A DNA stretch of 64,000 bases from Diprion similis. Lineage: Eukaryota > Arthropoda > Insecta > Hymenoptera > Diprionidae. Position numbers and translations under genes: made by a program. The DNA lies in contig NC_060116.1 of assembly GCF_021155765.1 (NCBI RefSeq), positions 9,114,001 through 9,178,000 on the forward strand, given 5' to 3'. The notes below the pieces were generated by a model, which made no database searches, was not told the DNA's origin, and saw only the letters and a program-made list of their open reading frames with translations. Positions 1 through 12,413 of this stretch are shown here, one piece after another. Each line of letters begins with the position of its first letter. Positions within the stretch are counted from its first letter, which is position 1.

Positions 1-1424
1 TGTGAGCTTTTTCGGTGAATGTCCGAACGTAGATGAAAGAAATGCTGGGTCGTAGATACCGGCGATAACTCAATTTCTAACCCTTCACAGAGAGCAGGGT
101 GAAAGGTCTGACGGCATTATAAATTAGCTGTTACGTGCGAGTGTATTTAGTTCAAAGCTCCCCGAAAACGCGGAGGTGGTTGGTTGGTGTTGGTTTTAGC
201 GGGAGACAAAGGAAGTTTCTGATCGAAATACATAAAGCTGTGAATAGGTGATTGCGACAATCGGAATTTAACAATGCGTCGAGTTCGTTCGATCGTTACG
301 TCGAACAGAAAAACCAATTAATTTATACCCGCTGTCTACTGCCTGCCATATTTTAGGATTAAACCTGAATTGAAATGACGATGTAAATTCCATCCAGATC
401 GCGAAATTATCTGCGCTCCAACAATCTCTGGCAGTCTAATTACGTTGATTACGTAATTTCTTACTGCAGGCGCGATTGGAACTGTTCAAGCGAATCCGAA
501 CAATTTAGAGAGGGACGTAAAAAACCAACGAAATGTACGATAGGAGAGACGCAAGTCTACATGGCAGAGTGTAATTTCACCGCGTCGAATACTCATATAT
601 CACAACCGATTTGCGGTTGAATATCCTGCAGCGAGCGTGGCTCGAATCCAAACCGGCCTCATTATTTACTTATCATGGCGTTAAAGCCTCACTTAGAAAG
701 GTACCAAGCCAGCGCACTTCGTCTCTGTCCGAACGTTTATTTTTGCTTCTATCATTCAGGGGATTTGACATCCCTGGAAAATCCGAAAAGTTATGGTGTT
801 TTTTGGTTGCCTTTAATTGTAGAAATAAGCAATGAATTTGACGCGTAATGAGAATTTTTCGATTTCAATTCGTTCTTCGTTGATTCAAAATTTATGATGA
901 AACAGGTCAGAAGTGAATCCTGATCCTCTGCCTCAACGGAGCCTGTCTTTCAACACACTGACGAGTCCCTTGTCCGAGAATTCAGGGTTGAAATGAAAAA
1001 GAGATGGAAGAAATTCAATCCGTTTTTCGAGACCCTCGAGGAACAGCGTCGTTCGATCAATTATGGCTCGTGCTTTTAGTCCTTGAACCCGAGAGAGGCC
1101 CTTTACAGCTTGACCTGACAATTTATTTCAGAGGGTTGAGAATTTCGATTTTACGCTTTGAGTATACAGGGTAATCGTATTCACGTGGAGCGAAGATTGC
1201 TGGTGATAAATACGTCGTCATAAGACCAGGAAGAGAATCCGGTTACTTATACGTATATCTACTGTTCAAATCGAGCCTCGTTATTTTGCGACAATTTGTC
1301 ATTCACCGGGGGGGTGAAAAAGTCAGGATAAAACATTAAAGGAAGAGCAGTGTAGTCGTAGCGAAACTGGACGTCTGCCAAAACGAAGATTCATCGTCCT
1401 GCAGACCGCGGCCTGCTTCAAGAT
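1..1424. other. No gene recognised (left edge)
   Basis: I see no exon with convincing codon use on either strand. The stretch is moderately AT-rich unique DNA. It lies just past the 3' end of the minus-strand DRC5-like gene. It could also be intron of the plus-strand KChIP gene, whose 5' exons were not found. The short open frames here match no family I know. Confidence 0.5.
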
Positions 1425-4400
1425 CTACATCCTTATTCCCAAGATTCGAAGACTTGGCAGTTTTCTTTAAAGAAAAAAGGCAGCCAAAGGCAGCAGATCA
1501 TCGTCTTACCTTGCGACAGACTCGCTGATGGTGTACTCAGACTTCTTGGAAAAATGGCACATCCTGACATCGAGACCGATAATGAGGTTGCAGGAGGTCA
1601 CCGCCACTTCGAAAGCTTCTCCAGCTGAAATGCAAAACGAAAACATCATCCAAATTGTCTCGTTCATCGTCGATTGTCCCCGCGTTGTGCTGCACCGACT
1701 GGAATACCGTAGAATACAAAAACAAACAAGTAAAATCCTGGAATTCCACGTGATTGTCGTTCAACTCGTGAAAGCATCCACGTTTTTCACGGGACATTTA
1801 CCATGCTTTAGAACGCGGGATCGTCAATTGCACACGAAATACGCGGCCCGGCAATAAAACAGCTTCGATTGGCTCGTGTGGCTAGATATATTCTCCGAAA
1901 CGTGACGTTCCTTCTAAACTCGCGGGTTGTTCAACTTTCGCACGGCATGCAGCTTCCCGTCTCTAATGTCTTCGCTTCTTACCGATGGGCCCAAGCTCGT
2001 TGTTCGACAGATCCAATTCGAGTGTCGGTGATTTTATGTAGCCGGAAGCCAAGCATTCGGCCAAGTTTATTCCACCCTCGGTGGTCAAGCTGCAACCGCT
2101 GATGTTCAAACTCTCGAGAGTCTGGTGGCGCAGCATGACTGGACAGAATGAAGCCTCGATAAAAGCGTGTTTGAAGTGACGAATTATTAAAATTTCTCGT
2201 CTTACGTGCGCAGATATGATTGCCACCAACGTCCGTCAGCGGATTGAGCCGCAGGTTAAGCTCCTTCAAAGGCGTGGAGGACTCCTGAAGCAGTCCGTGG
2301 ACGATGCCTTGAACCCCAGAAGCCCCGATGTAGTTGTTGGCCAGGTGAATGATCCTCAGCCGTTTGTTTATCGTTAGATATTCACCGACAGCCTGGGCGC
2401 CAAGATCGCCGAGTTTGCAGTGCGAGAGATTCATTTCTACGACCTTTGATGAAAGAAGTCAACTGCGACGTTATCGCTTGAGGGTAATCAGCGGTAAGCG
2501 AAGGAATGAAGGCGGATCGATGATCCCTCGATAACGTTAAACGTGGCATTTAAAACTGCAGGAAAAAAGGCTTTGGGGGTTGAACAGCCAGGATTTTATC
2601 GCACATCGAGTATACGGCGGAATTAGATTGAGCGAAACACGCTATCGCGGCGTTATCACGATTCGCAGCCGTTTGATGACGGTGAAAAATAATATGAAAA
2701 AGCTCAATTTTTTTTTGTTTTTTTTTTTTGTACCTCCAATGGAACAAAGATACGGCTGCTGCAGGCGAAAACTGGCAGCGTCGACGCGTTTTAAATTCAG
2801 CCGCAAGCTCGTCGTTTGCATGCATGCACCAAATATTGCACCGCAATCGAATTAATGCTAGGATTCAGCCAATTGTCGTACAGCTTATTGCAGCTTGGCA
2901 GGAAATTAAATTAGGTTAGGTCAGGACGTGCATACGTAACCAATGCAAGCCCACAGATTTGTCCTTTATTTTCTCAGGAAACGCGTAAATACATCTACAC
3001 ATTCCCTTACCGTGTTATTGACCGCCATTCCACGAAGCAGAGCCGCCACACGATGAGAGTCGAGATTGCTTCTGGTAAGACTGAATCTCGCCAATCTATT
3101 GCTGTTCTTGATACCAGACCCGAGATTCTTGCAATCCTCGACCGAAAACCTAGCGGAGGAAGAAAGGTTTGATCGAAATGGATACAGCAACAGCAGAAGC
3201 AGCAGCAGCATTAAGACTCACTTAAAATCCCTCCAATCGAATCCATCGTTCATGTAAATCAGTCCAAAATTGATAGACATTTCTGTGAGATTTGGTAGGC
3301 GAGTTATAATTTCATTGAAAGGTATGTGATTCGGGGAATCCTCCTCCTCCGATATGCACTCAGCCGCTTTATCCGTCGGTGAACTGTAAGAGATTTCCTT
3401 ATAAAAAGCTCGGCCTGGTAGCCGGGCGAAGAGCTTTTATGGAGTGACAAGGACTCGGGGAACAGATCGGACTCACCTGCTCGGTATGAGCGAACGAATT
3501 CTCAACGTGAATACGTATTCCTTGCAGAGCTCTATAAACTCGTTGCAGGACTCCTGCTGGCCCTTGAAAAAGGTCGCCGGAAGGCTTTCCAGGTACTCCG
3601 AGAAATGGCGTTCGACGTAAAGACGACGCCACGAACCGCCATGATCGTCCGGATAGTTGTGCTCCCATCTGAATCACGATTTGAACGGTGAAAATAATGC
3701 GATTCGTGTACGAGTAAGCAGCCAATTATTCAATTCGATTCGGATATCTTCTATTTAAGACTTCTATTCTCACATTTTTCTTTCCTTTTCTTTTCTATTT
3801 ATTATAATCAATTAATAGGAACCATTTCACTCGGTGAGATTTGCTTCCGGTGCCTACTTTTTTCAATTGCCATAACTGTTTTTGTAATCGCGAGGGGCTA
3901 TTTTCTTTTTCAAACCGCAAACCACGTGAAGTGGGTACTTAAAAAAATCGGTCAAAATCACTTGAAATCGCTGACAATTCCTCGAAATCGTTCAAAAACC
4001 CGAGCACATATCATTAGGAATTCGAATTCGCTTGAAATCACTGAATATCATCGAAATTAAAATCATTCCGTTGAAATCGCATATTATTCATATATCATGG
4101 CAAAGAGCATAAACTATCCACGAATCTACCTGTCTACGGCCGCACGTTTCCAGAAGAACTCGTCAGGTATCCACTTGATCATCAGCTCGAAGGGAAGGTT
4201 CGTCGGCAAGAGTTCTAAGAGCAGGTCACGATCAACTGGCGTCGGTAACTGGTCAAGAATGGGATTGTCCTGCCAATGTTCAACGAGGACGTGTATCGCA
4301 AGGACCCTAAGTTCCGGCACAATGTTCGCATCCCAGTTCTCATCCTCCGGCCTGAGAGTCCGCTCTTGTTCGTTGAGTAGCTGAATCGTTTGCTGCGAAC

Positions 4401-5012
4401 ATCTGCAACGGGGTCAACTGAACATCAACGGATGAATTATTCCTAGCGACGATTGAAAGGGTCGCTAATTTCGAACGGAAACTGGAACAGAACGCCCTTC
4501 CATGCGGTGTTATTCCGCGCAGCTAATTAATCATCGGACTCTATGTTCTATGTCTCGCCGCGTTATTTGACTTCCGGTTGGCTCGCTGCAGACGCCGCCC
4601 TCCGTCCTCTGGTCGAGGGCTCTTCCTTTTTCATTTTCTCCGCACTCCGCCCGGCAGCTGATTACCTACGGAAGCTAGTTCCTCGGCGTTTTTACCTAGG
4701 CAAGTACACTTCAAAGAGAACCGGCGGAGTGCGCGCGTGAAGAGCCCTGGCGAAATAGAGGAGCGCCGCATTAAAATGTATTACTCTAAGAATTCCTCAT
4801 CGTCGCGTCGTCTGTGGGGCTTTCGGTACGCGAATGAGTTTTTTTCCCTCCCACTCTCTCTTTTCTCTCTCTCTCTCTCTCTCTCTCTAGGATTCCAACC
4901 TCGAATTAAGAGATTATTTTCAAGAGTTTAAATAGCACCAAGATATCAAGATATAAATCGCTTACCTGTAAGTTTCAAACACGTTCCTCGGTATTGCGTA
5001 GGGTATCCTCAT
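1425..5012 (-). CDS. TCTE1: TCTE1/DRC5-like leucine-rich-repeat protein, 9 exons
   Basis: Dynein regulatory complex subunit 5 sits in the nexin link of motile cilia and sperm flagella and helps regulate dynein. Exons read on minus: 5012-4966, 4402-4130, 3668-3477, 3383-3222, 3149-3011, 2443-2206, 2138-1983, 1624-1510 and 1464-1425. All junctions are GT..AG, the phases close, and the product is 453 residues (human is about 500). Family matches include IVPELRVLAIHVLVEHW and NPILDQL near the N-terminus, then HGGSWRRLYVERH. A leucine-rich-repeat block in exons 5-8 carries MNLSHCKLGDLGAQAVGEYL and LNLRLNPLTDVGG, like the TCTE1 repeats. The start is the ATG at 5012, giving a first exon of only 47 bp. 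The 13-codon last exon is the least certain. A TTGAAATC-rich stretch lies in the intron between exons 2 and 3. The upstream neighbour at 5486 is on the opposite strand. Confidence 0.86.
3945..4080. repeat. Diffuse TTGAAATC-type repeat in intron
   Basis: Loose copies of a unit reading roughly CTTGAAATCGCTGA recur between 3958 and 4078 (for example ACTTGAAATCGCTG, CTCGAAATCGTTC, GCTTGAAATCACTG, GTTGAAATCGC). It lies in the DRC5-like intron between exons 2 and 3. It reads as a decayed minisatellite or simple-sequence remnant; no element family was recognised. Confidence 0.4.
4852..4889 (+). repeat. (CT)n microsatellite
   Basis: A CT-dinucleotide run interrupted by TTTT ends in TAG at about 4890. 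It lies in the first intron of the minus-strand DRC5-like gene. It looks like a splice acceptor on plus, but no coding frame follows it. Confidence 0.8.
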
Positions 5013-5153
5013 CGTTTTGAAATTCAACTTTAGTCCGCAGATTGTGTCAACGTGTCACCGAGTCATCAAACAGCTGTGTTGTTGCAGAGCCTTTCCATCT
5101 GCAGTATAAATAAAAAAAAGGACATTATACGACTATCGAATATCCCGCAACAT

Positions 5154-5170
5154 CCCCCCCCCCCCCCCCC
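5154..5170 (+). repeat. Poly-C tract, 17 bp
   Basis: An uninterrupted run of C lies between the divergent DRC5-like first exon and the first visible KChIP exon. Confidence 0.85.
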
Positions 5171-5485
5171 GCCGTGTTCAGATTCATCCCTGTTTTACGA
5201 TAAAAGCAGAATATGTCCAAAGACGGATCGGAAGACCGCGGATAAATAATATTACAAGTGGGTTTTTTGAAACGAAAGGACATTTCATTCAAGCCCGTTG
5301 TACGCACTGTAAATGCCGGGTGAAAGCAATTAGCCAATGAGAGAGTATTAATTGCGGATATCCGCTGGATATTTGACGTTGTAATTGATTAAAGAACGTT
5401 TATATATCGGCATGCTTTGAATTGTACGATCTTGGAAACTGCCCCTTTCACGTAATGACGATCGATTTTCTCTATTATCTTCCAG

Positions 5486-7870
5486 GAGTGTCCCGAAGGA
5501 GTGGTCCACGAGGACTCGTTCAAGGACATATACGCCAAGTTTTTCCCGCACGGCAGTGAGTTTTTCAATTGCATCATAGAAAAGTCTTCCTGTAATAACC
5601 CAATCAGTTAACGGAGTGTGATTAAACGAATTACAGACTCGAGCCTCTACGCCCACTACGTCTTCAAGGCCTTCGACGTGAACTGCAACGGAGCCATCAG
5701 CTTCAGGGTAATTAAAAATTTTAATTAGACGAACCGACACTCCGTCCTATAAATTAGCAACCGAACACGCAGCGGCGATGGAAAGGGGGGGAAAACGAGG
5801 AAATAAATTACGCATAGAGACACCTCAAGTCATCGGTGTGTGTAACCTGTAAACATCAGATGTCACGAATGCGCGATAAACGTGACGTGTATCTGTTTGC
5901 CTGCGGCTGATCGATTAACCAGGTTATATGTGTACATCGACGCCTGTAAGCATCCTGCACGTGAAAGTTCACCGACTAGGACTGGACAGTTTGCCTTATC
6001 AGTAGCTATTATAGCTGTTACGTATCGCCTAGTCGGAACGACATCCGTTAGGTAACGAATTTAGGCTAAACGAAGGCACCCGCGGGGATCAGGACTTCGA
6101 ATCCTTCGCAGGATAGGAACCCGACGCAAAACGCGCCGATTGTGAAAAAAGAATAATATGAAACTGTCTCTTTTGATGGGTTTCTTTCAGTGGCTCGGAA
6201 ACTGAGCTCACAAGCTGCTATCGGGCATCGAATCCTGCGAAACTCAATCCGCGGAAGATTGAAGACTCGGTAAAAATTATTAACGCGAAAGTGAGAATCT
6301 CTGCACTGTCCCTTCCTCTTCTCTCTCTCTTTCTCTGTTCATCCTCTCGAGATTTATTTCCCCTAGAATTAATATACCGCAGCAGCTAATCCCCCGTTCC
6401 CCTTCCGATAAGGAAATCGATATTCACCCGGCTTGCACGTTGGACACTTATATCTCCTACCGGCGGTAATCATGAAGGTATATGTGCGGAAGACGTGCGA
6501 TCAGCCACTTTAAACCCTAATATAGATCCCCGCTGGCTTGAATTTTCTTGGTGCCGTTTTGTTACCGCTGCTGCAGCGCTCGAGTTTATGGATATCATCC
6601 ATCACCCAGCCGTCTCAATATTCGTTCGGAATGATGCCTAATCCGAAAAACGGTATAAAAAAATTTTTGATCACGACTCAAAAAATTTATCGGATATTCT
6701 AGAAAAAAATCAAAGTAACCAAATTCCCGATGCGTTTGATCGTTCACGTCACCCGGGGATCTAGGAGTGAGTTTTTTCGCAATCGGTGTAATCGTGAGAG
6801 AAAATTTACGCTCCGAGAACGTGAGGAGTGACTGTGACTGATTGATTATTACAATCCTTCGGCATCACCGTAAGTTCGATAATTACAGGACCTCTTGGTT
6901 ACCCTGTCGACCCTCCTAAGGGGCAGCATATACGAGAAGCTGAGGTGGAGCTTTAAGCTGTACGACATAAACGGCGACGGGTGCATCACGAGGGGAGAAC
7001 TTGGCGAAGTTGTGACGGCGGTTCACGAACTTATGGGAAGACGGCATCAAGTCGACGAGGAACGAGCTGCCCGCGAACAACTCGACAGAGTATTTAGAAA
7101 GCTCGATCTGAATCAGGACGGCGTCATCACGATCGAGGAATTCATCGAGAGCTGCCTTAAAGTAAATATTATCATTATTGTACTATACCGTTCATTCTCA
7201 CAATCGGATCTGCACATTCTATATTTATTATTTATTGTTTTTTTTTCGTTTATACAATTTTTATAAGAGTATTAATGCGCACGCGCTACAATCCGAGAGC
7301 AGGTGGGTTGCCAGGGTGACAAAACGTCACGAACGTGACCTGAAAAGTTTTGACAGTTGTCAATGGAAGTTGTGTTCAATATTGACAACTGCCGAAATTT
7401 TTATTATACGACCTGTCATCTGAACTTACGACTTTTGGTCACCCTGACTAGCGACAGTGTTCTCGAATTTTAGCGCATGCGCGGTAAACTGTAGCAAACG
7501 ATATATAATCACTCTGTATATCATCCCTATAATCGAGTTGGCAAAAAATATCGAAATTCATGAAAAATAAACACAGATTTTATATTTCAGGATTTCCGTT
7601 AGTTTAAATCTTCTTTTCCCCGAAAAAATGTATGAGTAATTTCCATGTTTCAAGACGTTTAGTTTTCATATTTAACGCGCTTTGAAATTTGAGAAACTTT
7701 AAAAAATTTCATTGCGATAATTTTTCACCAAAAAGTCTGCAGTTGAATCGTCTAAATCGGCGATCAAGAATTTGTCATTTTATATTAAAAGGGAAAAAAA
7801 TGGTTGGCAATTTTCTTTCAAGGACGAAGTGATCACGCGATCCTTGGCGATGTTCGACTGCGAGCTTTGA
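5486..7870 (+). CDS. Kv channel-interacting protein (KChIP)-type EF-hand sensor, 3' part
   Basis: KChIPs are recoverin-family calcium sensors that bind the N-terminus of Kv4 (Shal) channels and tune A-type potassium current. Visible exons are 5486-5555, 5637-5707, 6889-7161 and 7823-7870. They join in phase to 153 C-terminal residues. The first exon opens with [12 protein letters not shown], matching the KChIP ECP(S/T)GVV block. Then come [27 protein letters not shown] and three EF-hand loops: [24 protein letters not shown] and [12 protein letters not shown]. The last two have full calcium-ligand patterns. The terminal exon ends [12 protein letters not shown] then TGA, equivalent to the IMRSLQLF tail of the family. 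The N-terminal exons, including the first EF-hand region, were not found in 1-5485 and may lie left of the window. Introns of 1.2 kb (5708-6888) and 0.66 kb (7162-7822) show no further exon. Confidence 0.9.
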
Positions 7871-8113
7871 TCTCCGGCCTCCCCCGTCGCCGCGACGCCC
7901 CCGACGCCCCCGACGCCCCCGACGCCCGCAACGCCGCCATCGACGACGCCATCCCAATCGCCGGCACCATCGCCACCCCGTTATTCCCTGCTGCCACCGA
8001 TCCCGCCGCTACCGCCGCCGCCGCCTCCAGGTTACACGGCCCAGGATCACGAACTTTACCTGCTCCTTGCAGCCCACTGGTGGGACCAACAGGATACGCC
8101 GTTATTTTGTTAG
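7871..8113 (+). other. In-frame proline-rich ORF after the KChIP TGA (possible readthrough extension)
   Basis: Directly after the KChIP stop (7868-7870) the same frame stays open for 80 codons to TAG at 8111-8113. The first 50 codons are Pro/Thr/Ser/Ala-rich with TPPTPPTPPTP-type repeats and a PPLPPPPPPG run. The rest is ordinary sequence: GYTAQDHELYLLLAAHWWDQ then DTPLFC. The block is GC-rich, with third positions mostly C or G, unlike the AT-rich DNA on both sides. It could be a stop-codon readthrough product, an alternative 3' exon (an acceptor AG at 8043-8044 leads into this frame in phase), or 3' UTR that is open by chance. The stop context is TGA-T, not the classic leaky TGA-C. Confidence 0.5.
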
Positions 8114-9101
8114 GAGATCGAACCGGATCGTAACGTTCGTATACATGTATGCGTATAACTCACCGGATGGAGGATGATGAGAAATTGGCAAAAAAATTTG
8201 ACAAAAAAGAAAAAAAAAAAAAGGCAAAAGGCATGCAGAACTGAAAACGAGCTGTGCGAAATTGTGTGAAAAAAATATATTGTATATTGGGATTAAAAAT
8301 ATTGTGGAATGATACGTTATTTCTTGTGCGGTGGAATTTTATAAACACAACTGCAATTGCAGGTATAATGGAGATTTTTAATCGATAACGATTCGCGATT
8401 TAAGATTGCACTGGCATCATAATTACACCAGTCCCACCCGCTTAATTTTCGCGCATCGTTGTTCAACGCGAATAAAATATGTAATGTAAGTGATATCGAT
8501 ACGATATAAGATCGATACTGTATAATACATTATAGAGATTTCGGTAAGTCATGTACTACAACGGCGTGTTACGAGGAAAGAAGATTTCAGGCGAAACAAC
8601 GGAGATATTTTTGCGCAGTTGATGATTGTAAGATGTTACACGTCGTTCGATTATTCAATATGATATTAGAAGCATACGATCGATCGGCTGTAGACGTTAT
8701 GCCATTCGGATTGATAGATGATGTGCATTCGTATATATTGTATAGGTAAGAAATGACAAAAGACTACGAATAAAGAAAATTGCATATATAAATTCTATCG
8801 GTAAAAATATGTAAATACGATAATTCCTGTATTAGTAAGAAACTAAGCGAAGACACGATTCATCGTATATTATTGAAATTGTAATTAGAAGTCTTTTCCA
8901 GTATTCGAATAATAAAACAAAAAACACAAAAATTATATATTCACACCTCATTTGAAATATTAACAATAATCGTACGCTTGCGACCTGCATATATACGATA
9001 TACATATACGTAACATACTTTTTGAATCACAGAGATAATATTTAAATAATATGCGATATATATTGACATATTGTTATATTTATCTACTCGTTGGAAACTG
9101 T

Positions 9102-9106
<5 letters not shown>

Positions 9107-9140
<34 letters not shown>
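9107..9140 (+). repeat. (AT)n microsatellite
   Basis: A 34-bp run of alternating A and T in the AT-rich region downstream of the KChIP gene. Confidence 0.9.
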
Positions 9141-9145
<5 letters not shown>

Positions 9146-10037
9146 CTAGATCCATGCGTAAATACATAATCTTCGTGTATCTGAAAGGATTATTAAAATT
9201 TATGAGCAAAAAAATCACTGACAATGCAGGCCCGCGTGCGAATTATTAGCAAGAATTATCTGTCGCGGTCCCGCGGCTGCAGAGCAACGGATGTCAACGG
9301 GGCATTCTATCGATTCGTGTTTCCCCTCTGGCACGTATGGTTATAAGGTAAACGCGTCGTATGTGCCTACATCCCTCATGCATCGTTGCGCTCTACAGAG
9401 TGTCCTCGACGTAGGCATTATACATGCTTACCTCAATTATATGTACTTATTACCTTACGTAAAATCGACAAAACTTCATCATATTTATGTATATACGTAT
9501 ACACGCACGCCGTATTCAAACAACCAAGCAATAAATGTATATATATATTATTATGTTATATAAAATGTAGATTTTATCATAGCAAGTCATTATTATTGTT
9601 CTTGTTGTTATTATTATTATTATTATAATTAATATTATTAACCGGACGCAGAATACTGTTATGCCAAAAACCAATATTTAGGCCTTCAGATTATTAGAAG
9701 ATCTTGTACACAGTAATAACAATCAGTTTAAATCTCTAAGTGATGATCAGTTGCAAGTTGCACAATTTTTTTTTCTGTGGCCGCGAGGAGAGGGGGGTGG
9801 GGAGGGTCCGTCTTTCTCAATAAATTTGAATCAAACGATGTGAACGAAATCTATGTTGTTATGATTTTTTTTCGCGTCGATATTTATTTTAAAGTAAAAA
9901 AAAATACCGTGTAAATTAATTGATTAAAACAAGGAAGGCGAATATGAAGTTTTGATTAACGACAGATTATATATCTGTATAACGGTGGATAAAATCGGTG
10001 TGTAAGGATAAAACGAAGAATATGTATTTCGAGGGTG

Positions 10038-10071
10038 TATATATATATATATGTATTATATATATATATAA
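10038..10071 (+). repeat. Interrupted (AT)n microsatellite
   Basis: Two AT runs are separated by GTATT. The block is partly self-complementary and could form a hairpin. Confidence 0.8.
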
Positions 10072-10570
10072 ATAATACAGTAAGAGTTACGTACGTATAT
10101 TTGCAGGACGTAATAACGACGACACGCGGAAAGATATCGAGTTGTCCAAGGAGATATCGGACAATGAAGAGAACCTGAACTGAATCTCGGGGAAAAAAAT
10201 ATATATATACCTACGCATACACGATATTGTATACCTATGTATGTCATGTATATTATACGCGGCTGTGAACTCAAGATCGTCCAGACTCGACAAGAGACGT
10301 TTCACCATAATACCTACATATACAGGAAACGAATAAAAATTTCATTCGACCTGCACGGACGGTACATAAAACATATTGCATTACGATATGTGCGTAAGAT
10401 AACGAATAAAGATATTACCGTAAGAAATTACACGAATAAACGTGGGAAAAAAAAAAAAACAAAATGAAAAGAAAATGCCGAAAACAAAGCTTGAAAAATG
10501 AAAATTACAAAAAATCTTCCAAGTGCACCGCTGCGCTTATTGTATACATAGTAGGTACAGTTAAATTGTC

Positions 10571-10592
10571 ATATATATATATATATATATAT
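10571..10592 (+). repeat. (AT)n microsatellite
   Basis: An uninterrupted alternating A/T run in AT-rich intergenic DNA. Confidence 0.85.
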
Positions 10593-12315
10593 GAATTATT
10601 GTAATCATCATTAGGTATTATATTATTTATCTCCGATATAGTCATTAAGAAATTGTAAGAAAATCTACTACAAAAATGACGTAAAAACGATAAAAAATAA
10701 AAGTAATAATAATAATATTAACAATAACAATAATAAAATAAATAGATAACAATATACGAATAAAAATTTCATAGAATTTTGAAAATCACTATCGGATTTT
10801 AGATTTAGATCATTATCTTTTTAGTGAAGTATCCAAGTACCTACGGATTATATACATATAGATATGTGCGTGCAAAACGAGAAATAAAATAAGAAATGCG
10901 ATTTAAAATATAAAGAAAAAATCACATTCGGATGCGTGCAAGAAAATCGTGTACATTAAACGTTATAGAAAATTAACGGGATAGTGTGTAATGAATAGAA
11001 TTTTGTATAAAATGGTTAGCACTAGTACGACAATACGTACCTAGAAAAATATATTCAGATAACAGATAAATTATTCAGCAATTTGGTGAATAGGGAATAA
11101 TTAAGTCAAACATGCGCATCACAAAATCATACCCTCGTGATGCAAGAAAATAAGGCAAATCACGACGACAATAGACAGAAAAAAAATATACTTCAAGAGT
11201 GAATTGGTTGATTACTGATATTGACCAAAGAATAGATCTCAAATTCGGAAAATTCGGTCGATCGATTTTACAAACGTGAGTCACTAGTATCCCAAATTCC
11301 AGTAAATTGGCGGGCCATGCAGGCACAGTGCACAGGAAAAATACGAGGCTTGCTGGGTATGCAGTTGCATAGTCAATTCCGAATGGAATAATGCCAAGAC
11401 AGGGAGGCACCAGCCCATTCTGCAACCTAGTCCTTACTATTTGTCAAAATACCGAGAGACTTACCGCAGCCTTACACCCATAGACGATGGTGATCCAATG
11501 ATGGTGTTACGACTGAACGACGAGAACGTCGGGCTCACATGTGGGACGTAAAATTTGGGCAGTCTATTTACTCCTGTAAAAAAAAGAAAAGAAAAGAAGA
11601 ATATGAGAAAAAGGATGAGAAATTGGGTTGAGATTAAAGTTGGAAATCGGTGTAAAGATTTTGTCTCTGATGCAGAAATGAGTTACATTTGCACAATCTT
11701 TCGTCGTCTAGTAATTTTAGTTTGTATTTTCGATTCTAAATTAGGATTTCTTGCATGTGTGCAGTTAGAGATTTTTTGCAAACTTGAGACGAGATTAACT
11801 ATAATATTGTCAACGTTTTATCGCGGTTTAATTATTTTCAGACAATCAAAAATTTGCGAAATACAGAGTTTTTCTACAAAATGTATTCTTAGGCAAGGAC
11901 GAACAATAACATTAAATGGCGTTCGAAATAACTGCTTCCATATCATTGCACACAATTGACGGTGATCTAGATGCGGAGATTTGGGAGGGATTCAAGAATT
12001 TCATATATATAATGGCCTGCGGCAAGGTTGCACGAAATGCGCCATTCTAGAAATGCACTCGTGCCGTTTTTCCCCCTTTTTTTCTTCTTCTTTTGTCCCA
12101 AGTAAATATCGTTCGAAGCAAATGCAACCTGATTTCACGGCAGCTTTTGTGGACGCTTTCCTTCGCGGAGCTTTATTTTCGCAATTACTAAGACTATATA
12201 CGAACCGTTTGCTGCCAGCAGACAGTCGAGCAGTAATTTCTCGATTTTCCAACGCGTTCTGTTCCGCCTCGTTCCCTCTGGATCCTCCGGATCCTTGTAC
12301 CGCAGCCTCCGCTCT

Positions 12316-12413
12316 TTAATCCTCGGGATCGTTTTCAGCGAGACAACTAGACAGGAAATAGTCGTCAAGGGAAGACTCCCCAGGCAGTATATTCTCGCCG
12401 TTTACGTCGTTGC
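12316..12413 (-). CDS. Candidate terminal exon of an unrecognised gene
   Basis: On minus, an acceptor TTGTTACCCAG (AG at 12415-12414) is followed by two bases and a frame reading NDVNGENILPGESS, then LDDYFLSSCLAENDPED and TAA (12318-12316). Acidic, low-bias sequence with a clean stop in otherwise AT-rich DNA suggests a real last exon. I found no partner exon upstream between 12.4 and 16 kb. An ATG frame just upstream would need an intron of only about 35 bp, too short to believe. The product family is unknown. It may be a chance frame: the opposite strand is also open here. Confidence 0.3.

Larger units (their letters stand above)
8114..12315. other. AT-rich 3' UTR/intergenic DNA
   Basis: There is no credible coding exon. 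The stretch is very AT-rich, with several AATAAA-type signals (for example near 8470 and 8770) that could end the KChIP transcript, and with AT microsatellites. Around 11,270-11,555 there is a slightly more coding-like plus-strand patch broken by stops, which may be a decayed gene fragment. From about 12,030 GC rises towards the candidate exon at 12,316-12,413. Confidence 0.6.
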
